Positions 59,711 to 64,000 of a stretch of DNA of 64,000 nucleotides are shown here, piece after piece. The notes under the pieces are model-generated. The model had not been told where the DNA came from and searched no databases. It was given only the letters and a program-made list of their open reading frames with translations. Made by a program: the position numbers and the translations under genes. Source of the DNA: Desulfonatronovibrio hydrogenovorans DSM 9292 (GTDB taxonomy: Bacteria > Desulfobacterota > Desulfovibrionia > Desulfovibrionales > Desulfonatronovibrionaceae); the NCBI RefSeq assembly GCF_000686525.1, contig NZ_JMKT01000011.1, positions 1 through 64,000 on the forward strand. The letters run 5' to 3'. Position 1 is the stretch's first letter. Each line of letters starts with the position of its first letter.

Positions 59711-60940
59711 ATGGAATACCAGGAAATCGAAATGGAAGGCAATGCCAGAATCAAAGTAGTGGGTGTTGGAGGAGGCGGTGGAAATGCCGTGAACAATATG
59801 ATCTGCTCAGCCATGAAAGGAGTGACTTTTATCGTGGCCAACACTGATGTGCAGGCCTTGAAGCATTCCCGGGCTGAATACAAGATCCAGCTGGGGGAGA
59901 AACTGACCAAGGGTCTGGGGGCTGGAGCTGACCCTGATGTGGGCAAGGAAGCGGCCCAGGAAAGCGTGGATCAGATCCGTGAGTCTCTCCAGGGTTGTGA
60001 TATGGTCTTTGTGACTGCCGGCATGGGCGGTGGTACAGGAACCGGAGCAGCCCCGGTCATCGCCAGGGTGGCCAAAGAGATGGATGCCCTGACCGTTGCA
60101 GTGGTGACCAAGCCGTTTTATTTTGAGGGCAAGAGGCGGCGCAGCCAGGGTGACAAAGGCATTGCAGCTCTCAAGGAAGTAGTGGACAGCATTATTACTA
60201 TTCCCAATGACCGCTTATTGTCCCTGGCCTCCAAAAAGGCGTCATTTCTTGAGATGCTCAAGAAGGCTGATGAGGTCCTTTATTACGGAGTCAAAGGAAT
60301 ATCCGACCTGATCATGGTGCCTGGACTCATCAATCTGGACTTTGCCGATGTCAAGGCGGTCATGTCCGAGATGGGCCTGGCCATGATGGGAACCGGCATT
60401 GCCAAGGGCGAGGGACGGGCCAGAGAAGCCGCCATGAAGGCCATTACCAGTCCGCTGCTTGAAGACGTTTCCATTGACGGCGCCAGGGGTGTGCTTATGA
60501 ACGTGACCTGCGGAACCGACCTGGCCATTGATGAGGTCAGTGAGGCTGCAGAGATTATTCATGAGGCAGCTCATGAAGACGCCAAAATATACTTTGGAAC
60601 GGTCTTTGACCAGGATATTGAGGACGAGATCAGGATCACGGTTATTGCCACAGGTATTGAAGATGCTTTTGACAAGATCGAAGAGACCAATCCCAATGTG
60701 ACCAAGTTGAGCGAAGCCAAGAGGTCCGGATCAAAGCTGGTCCAGCGTCCGCGGTCCATGGCAGTGGACCCTGACAGCAGGGAAAACCTGAATATTCCGA
60801 CTTACCTGAGAACAAAGAAAAAGATTGATTCTCTTGCCGGAGCAGAGACCAGTTCCAGGACTGGCCAGAAAAATGAAGAATTCATTTTTGACGAGGATGA
60901 ATTTGAGATTCCCTCGTTCATCAGGAGACAGGCAGATTAA
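59711..60940 (+). CDS. ftsZ: cell division protein FtsZ
   Basis: 409 residues, tubulin-like GTPase. The nucleotide loop is [13 protein letters not shown], the tubulin signature [13 protein letters not shown] and the T7 region lies near [13 protein letters not shown]. The conserved C-terminal peptide that binds FtsA is [10 protein letters not shown]. The ATG at 59711 has GGAGG 5 bp upstream; a TTG at 59684 is rejected. Last gene of the dcw cluster. Confidence 0.98.
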   Translation: MEYQEIEMEGNARIKVVGVGGGGGNAVNNMICSAMKGVTFIVANTDVQALKHSRAEYKIQLGEKLTKGLGAGADPDVGKEAAQESVDQIRESLQGCDMVFVTAGMGGGTGTGAAPVIARVAKEMDALTVAVVTKPFYFEGKRRRSQGDKGIAALKEVVDSIITIPNDRLLSLASKKASFLEMLKKADEVLYYGVKGISDLIMVPGLINLDFADVKAVMSEMGLAMMGTGIAKGEGRAREAAMKAITSPLLEDVSIDGARGVLMNVTCGTDLAIDEVSEAAEIIHEAAHEDAKIYFGTVFDQDIEDEIRITVIATGIEDAFDKIEETNPNVTKLSEAKRSGSKLVQRPRSMAVDPDSRENLNIPTYLRTKKKIDSLAGAETSSRTGQKNEEFIFDEDEFEIPSFIRRQAD

Positions 60941-61036
60941 GCTCAGACTGTCCGGTGGGGGTAAGGATTATTCTGTGCATGGGGGCTGGAAAGCTGCAGG
61001 TCAGCAGCTGGATTCAGAAAGTGTTGGCCCTAGTCC

Positions 61037-62695
61037 ATGACCAGGAATGAACCAGTATCTTCCAGGGAATGGGGAGGTCGTCTTCCTGTTGCCCTGGTCT
61101 TTCCGGAAGAAGAGTCCCTTGCCCTGTCAACCCTGGGCTGGCAGGCGGTCTACAATGATCTTGGCAGGGACTCCAGATTTTACGTTGAACGCTTTTTCTG
61201 GGACAAAAAACTGCAGGGAGCGGCTTCAGCAGACTCCAACAAGACCATTGACCTCTTTCCCCTGGTCTGCTTCAGTCTGAACTTTGAAGGTGATTTCCTG
61301 AATTTGATTCATATCCTCAAATCCGGGCAGATACCGGTTCTGGCCCGGGATAGAAGCGATTGGCCCCTGATCATGGCCGGAGGGCCCATCGCTTTTTTAA
61401 ATCCATTTCCCATCATTCCCAGTCTTGATTTTCTGTATGTTGGTGAGTCAGAAGGAAGGTTCAAGGCTGTGGCCGGTTTTCTCAAAGAAGTCTGGCTGGG
61501 CCATGGCGGAAGACATAAGACCCTTAAAGCATTGTCAGCTTTTCCTGGGATATTTGTTCCTGAAAATGAAAACAAGGTAAAAAGACAGGTTCAAGGATCA
61601 GGTCAGCTGGAACATCCTGCCCATTCGGCCTTTATCTCGAACCGGTCAATTTTTAAGGACAGTCTGCTTATTGAGATAAACAGGGGATGCGGCTATGGCT
61701 GCCGGTTCTGCGCTGCCGGATTCATATACAGGCCCCCAAGACAGGCCGGGTTAAAAAGGATTCAGGACCTGGTTGAAACGGCTGCACCCAGAAAAGTGGG
61801 ACTGGTGGGTACAGCCCTGACCGACTGGAAGCCTCTCAAACCCTTTCTGGCCTGGCTCGCTGACCGAAGAATCAAGTTTTCCCTGTCCTCCATGCGGGCG
61901 GACGGTCTGGACTGGGAGTTTCTGCAGTTTCTCAGAAAAACCGGGATCAGGAGCATCACCCTTGCTGTTGAGGGCATCAGCTGCAGGCTCAGATCAGCCA
62001 TAAACAAGCATTTTGACCAGGAAAAGTTTTTTCAGGCCGTGGAGCTGGTGAGCAAACTGAGGTTTAATAACCTCAAGCTGTATTTTATCCTGGGTCTGCC
62101 CGGTGAAAAACCAGATGATTTTCAGGAACTGGAATGCTTTTTAAAAAGGCTTGACCAGGCCAGAACTCAAGGCATGGGCTCCAGAAAAAAAGGCGTGGAT
62201 CTGATCAGCATCAGCGCATCCATGTTTGTGCCCAAACCATGGACCCCCATGCAGTGGGCACCCATGGACCAGGAGGATGTCTTTCTGGAGAAGGCCGGGA
62301 AGTTCAGGCAGCTGTGTGCACCGTACAAAGGGTTGAAATTTAACTTTGAAAGGCCTTTCATGGCCAGGATTCAGGGACTGCTGTCCAGGGGAGGGCCGGA
62401 TGTCCATGAGCTGCTGCTGGATACCGCTGAAAACAAAAATGACTGGAGAAAAGGTTTAAAGAACTGGTCAGGCAGCATTAAAGAGTACCTTGATCAGGAA
62501 TTGCCACTGGAAACATCCTTTCCCTGGGAAGTTATGGACATGGGCATTGACAGAAGTTATCTGGAAAAGGAATGGCAAAAGTACAGGAAATCCCTGCTGA
62601 CCAGACCGTGTCCGGAATCAGGTTGCCAGACATGCCGGAGGTGCGGTATGCAAATATTGCTGGAGGAGCATGAACATGGCCAGAATCTGTTTTAA
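61037..62695 (+). CDS. radical SAM protein of unknown substrate
   Basis: 552 residues. An N-terminal B12-binding-like or related Rossmann region (about 15-180) is followed by the radical SAM core with C-x3-C-x2-C in RGCGYGCRFCAAGF, the SSMRADGLDW and LAVEGISCRLRSAINK strands, and LKLYFILGLPGEKPDDF. A Cys cluster at the C-terminus (CPESGCQTCRRC) may bind a second metal site. It resembles the YgiQ/TIGR03960 style of B12-type radical SAM proteins. The MoaD-like gene overlaps its end by 26 bp. Confidence 0.88.
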   Translation: MTRNEPVSSREWGGRLPVALVFPEEESLALSTLGWQAVYNDLGRDSRFYVERFFWDKKLQGAASADSNKTIDLFPLVCFSLNFEGDFLNLIHILKSGQIPVLARDRSDWPLIMAGGPIAFLNPFPIIPSLDFLYVGESEGRFKAVAGFLKEVWLGHGGRHKTLKALSAFPGIFVPENENKVKRQVQGSGQLEHPAHSAFISNRSIFKDSLLIEINRGCGYGCRFCAAGFIYRPPRQAGLKRIQDLVETAAPRKVGLVGTALTDWKPLKPFLAWLADRRIKFSLSSMRADGLDWEFLQFLRKTGIRSITLAVEGISCRLRSAINKHFDQEKFFQAVELVSKLRFNNLKLYFILGLPGEKPDDFQELECFLKRLDQARTQGMGSRKKGVDLISISASMFVPKPWTPMQWAPMDQEDVFLEKAGKFRQLCAPYKGLKFNFERPFMARIQGLLSRGGPDVHELLLDTAENKNDWRKGLKNWSGSIKEYLDQELPLETSFPWEVMDMGIDRSYLEKEWQKYRKSLLTRPCPESGCQTCRRCGMQILLEEHEHGQNLF

Positions 62696-62963
62696 GGCTT
62701 TTTCTTTTTTGCAGCCCAGGCTCAGGGCTCTGGGCCGGGACTGTTTTGACCAAGAGTTGGAAATAACTGAAAATGAAACTGTTGAAGACCTGGTCCAGAG
62801 TCTGGGACTCGGGCTTGATGAGGTTGAAGCAGCCTTTATTAATGGACGGGTGGCTCCGTTGTCGACCAGGCTTAAACACGGCGACAGTGTGGCCCTGGTC
62901 CCTCCGGGCACCCCCGGGCCTTACCGGGTTCTTCTGGGAATCAGAGAGTGCAAGGCAAAATAA
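62670..62963 (+). CDS. MoaD/ThiS-like ubiquitin-fold protein
   Basis: 97 residues, beta-grasp fold: ELEITENETVEDLVQSLGLGLDEVEAAFINGRVAPLSTRLKHGDSVALVPPGTPG is the typical MoaD/ThiS pattern. The end is not the usual Gly-Gly: after PPGTPGPYRVLLG comes IRECKAK, so it would need trimming to act as a sulfur carrier. ATG 62670 or 62676 are both served by GGAGG. Overlap with the radical SAM gene suggests they act together. Confidence 0.8.
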   Translation: MNMARICFKAFSFLQPRLRALGRDCFDQELEITENETVEDLVQSLGLGLDEVEAAFINGRVAPLSTRLKHGDSVALVPPGTPGPYRVLLGIRECKAK

Positions 62964-62975
62964 GGAGCATTTGTT

Positions 62976-63230
62976 ATGCCGTATATTTCTGCTGACAGAC
63001 GCCAGGCCTTTGATCAGGCCCTTGAAATGCTGGCCCTGGAGGTCCGGGACCAGGGCGAACTCAACTATTGCATCTTTAAGCTGTCCAGGCTGATTATTGA
63101 CCGGATAGGTGAGAGCTATGCCAATCTGAGCATGTGTTCCAGTGCCATGGAGCATGCCAAACTGGAGTGGTACAGAAAGGCTCTGGTCCCTTACGAAGAA
63201 AAAAAGATTCAGGAGAACGGCGGGATTTAG
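62976..63230 (+). CDS. small helical protein of unknown function
   Basis: 84 residues, start MPYISADRRQAFDQAL, mostly helical (LEVRDQGELNYCIFKLSRLI, then ANLSMCSSAMEHAKLEWYRKALVPYEEKK). It resembles a family of small conserved proteins with the same MPYI start and a GELNY motif, often phage-linked or scattered, with no known role. No signal peptide or TM. It follows the MoaD-like gene by 12 bp and is probably in the same operon. Confidence 0.65.
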   Translation: MPYISADRRQAFDQALEMLALEVRDQGELNYCIFKLSRLIIDRIGESYANLSMCSSAMEHAKLEWYRKALVPYEEKKIQENGGI

Positions 63231-63235
63231 AACCC

Positions 63236-64000
63236 TTACATGAGCATGAGCAGGGTTGCGGCCATGACCAGCATTCCTGCAACAAGGGCGTAGATAGCCA
63301 GGTGGCCCTGTCCGTATTCCTTGGCTGCTGGAAAGAGTTCATCCAGAGATATGAAGACCATGATCCCGGCAATAAAGGCAAAGATAAATCCCATGGACGT
63401 GGGATTAATAAAAGGGCGCAGGATAAGGAAGCCGATAAGGGCGCCAAGGGGTTCGGCCAGCCCGGTGGCCATGGAAAGCCAGAAAGCCTTGGCCCTGCTT
63501 TTGGTGGCATAATATATGGGAACAGCTACAGCTATGCCTTCGGGAATGTTGTGCAGGGCAATGGCGATGGCGATGGCAATCCCCAGGGTCGGATCTGCCA
63601 GGGTGGCAAAAAAGGTGGCCATGCCTTCAGGAAAGTTGTGGATGGCAATGGCCAGGGCTGCAAAAACCCCCATCCGGTGCATTTTTCTGCGGTCCACACC
63701 CTGATGGACTTCTTCCACCTTTCTGGCCTGGTGAGGGTTTTCATGCTCCGGAACCAGCCGGTCAATGATTCCAATGAAGAATACCCCGGCAAAGAATCCC
63801 AGGGTCATGATCCAGGCTGCTGCTTCATTGCTGTGGATGGACTCCAGCATTTCCAGGGCTTCCGGCAGCAGCTCTACAAAGGAAATATAGATCATCACCC
63901 CGGCGGAAAAGCCCAGGGCTATGGACAGAAAAGCCTTATTGGTATGCCTGGTGAAAAAGGCGATGAAACTGCCTATGCCGGTGGAGAGTCCGGCCAGGGC
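63236..64000 (-). CDS. ZIP-family metal transporter, partial
   Basis: The C-terminal part of a ZIP (ZupT-like) transporter; the frame stays open to the right edge, so the start lies beyond the window. Metal-site helices carry HNFPEG and HNIPEG; more TMs follow, e.g. MGFIFAFIAGIMVFISLDELFP. Between TM3 and TM4 is a His-poor but acidic loop (EHENPHQARKVEEVHQGVD). Imports Zn or other divalent ions into the cytoplasm. Its end is convergent with the small-protein gene, 5 bp away. Confidence 0.9.
   Translation of the reverse strand, partial: ALAGLSTGIGSFIAFFTRHTNKAFLSIALGFSAGVMIYISFVELLPEALEMLESIHSNEAAAWIMTLGFFAGVFFIGIIDRLVPEHENPHQARKVEEVHQGVDRRKMHRMGVFAALAIAIHNFPEGMATFFATLADPTLGIAIAIAIALHNIPEGIAVAVPIYYATKSRAKAFWLSMATGLAEPLGALIGFLILRPFINPTSMGFIFAFIAGIMVFISLDELFPAAKEYGQGHLAIYALVAGMLVMAATLLMLM

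Overview
The window looks like a chromosomal segment of a Desulfovibrionales-type (deltaproteobacterial) sulfate reducer, most likely a halophilic or haloalkaliphilic one of the Desulfonatrono-/Desulfohalobium kind. This is inferred from gene content and protein style: a complete dcw cluster, two-gene Nepsilon-acetyl-beta-lysine (ablAB) osmolyte synthesis, a LUD-family protein, a PocR/PAS hybrid kinase, a MoaD-like protein beside a radical SAM enzyme, and very Desulfovibrio-like protein sequences. No rRNA, tRNA or CRISPR array is visible, so the taxonomic call is only moderate.

Region 1 (1-3740) is accessory DNA. An IS3-family element (about 6-1680) carries orfA/orfB in -1 overlap and a GC-rich 15-bp-arm hairpin ahead of orfA. 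It is followed by what look like remnants of integron gene cassettes: an attC-like site (1736-1793), an exported barrel-domain protein, two type II toxin-antitoxin pairs (VapC-like with a Phd/YefM-type antitoxin; YefM/YoeB-like) and a second attC-like site (3677-3738). No integron integrase is in view.

Region 2 (3794-29343) mixes cell-envelope, signalling and DNA-repair genes. It holds a cupin, a NodI/NodJ-type ABC exporter and endonuclease IV. A partner-switching module follows (STAS antagonist, HATPase anti-sigma-like kinase, periplasmic NMT1/THI5-like binding protein, Cache-HAMP-PP2C phosphatase). Next are a five-gene set in which every product is exported (NlpC/P60 lipoprotein, cupin, GH3/NagZ-like hydrolase, pentapeptide protein, monohaem cytochrome c) and a tripartite MacAB-TolC-type efflux operon whose adaptor is fused to a cytoplasmic PAS domain. 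The efflux operon is divergent from an AAA+ enhancer-binding-type regulator with an altered GAFTGA loop. The region closes with a three-gene DNA-repair operon (SbcD/YhaO-like, SbcC/YhaN-like, AddB-like nuclease).

Region 3 (29554-43661) holds an orphan hybrid histidine kinase, ablBA, a LUD-domain protein, a long-chain acyl-CoA synthetase-like enzyme overlapping dnaE, queD, and a pyruvate kinase gene followed two bases later by a degenerate HD-GYP gene.

Region 4 (43662-60940) is the division and cell-wall cluster mraZ-rsmH-ftsL-ftsI-murE-murF-mraY-murD-ftsW-murG-murC-murB-ftsQ-ftsA-ftsZ, all on the plus strand with tight or overlapping junctions. Upstream lie phased A-tracts (43763-43819) and a 10-bp-periodic MraZ operator. 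It makes the UDP-MurNAc-pentapeptide and lipid II (MurB to MurG), flips and polymerises it (FtsW/FtsI) and builds the Z ring (FtsQLA/Z). The window ends with a radical SAM protein, a MoaD/ThiS-like protein, a small conserved-type protein and a ZIP transporter running off the right edge.

The strongest candidates for something under-described are the PAS-fused efflux adaptor with its divergent regulator, the partner-switching module built around a periplasmic NMT1 protein, the attC-like sites, and the curved-DNA/MraZ control region.
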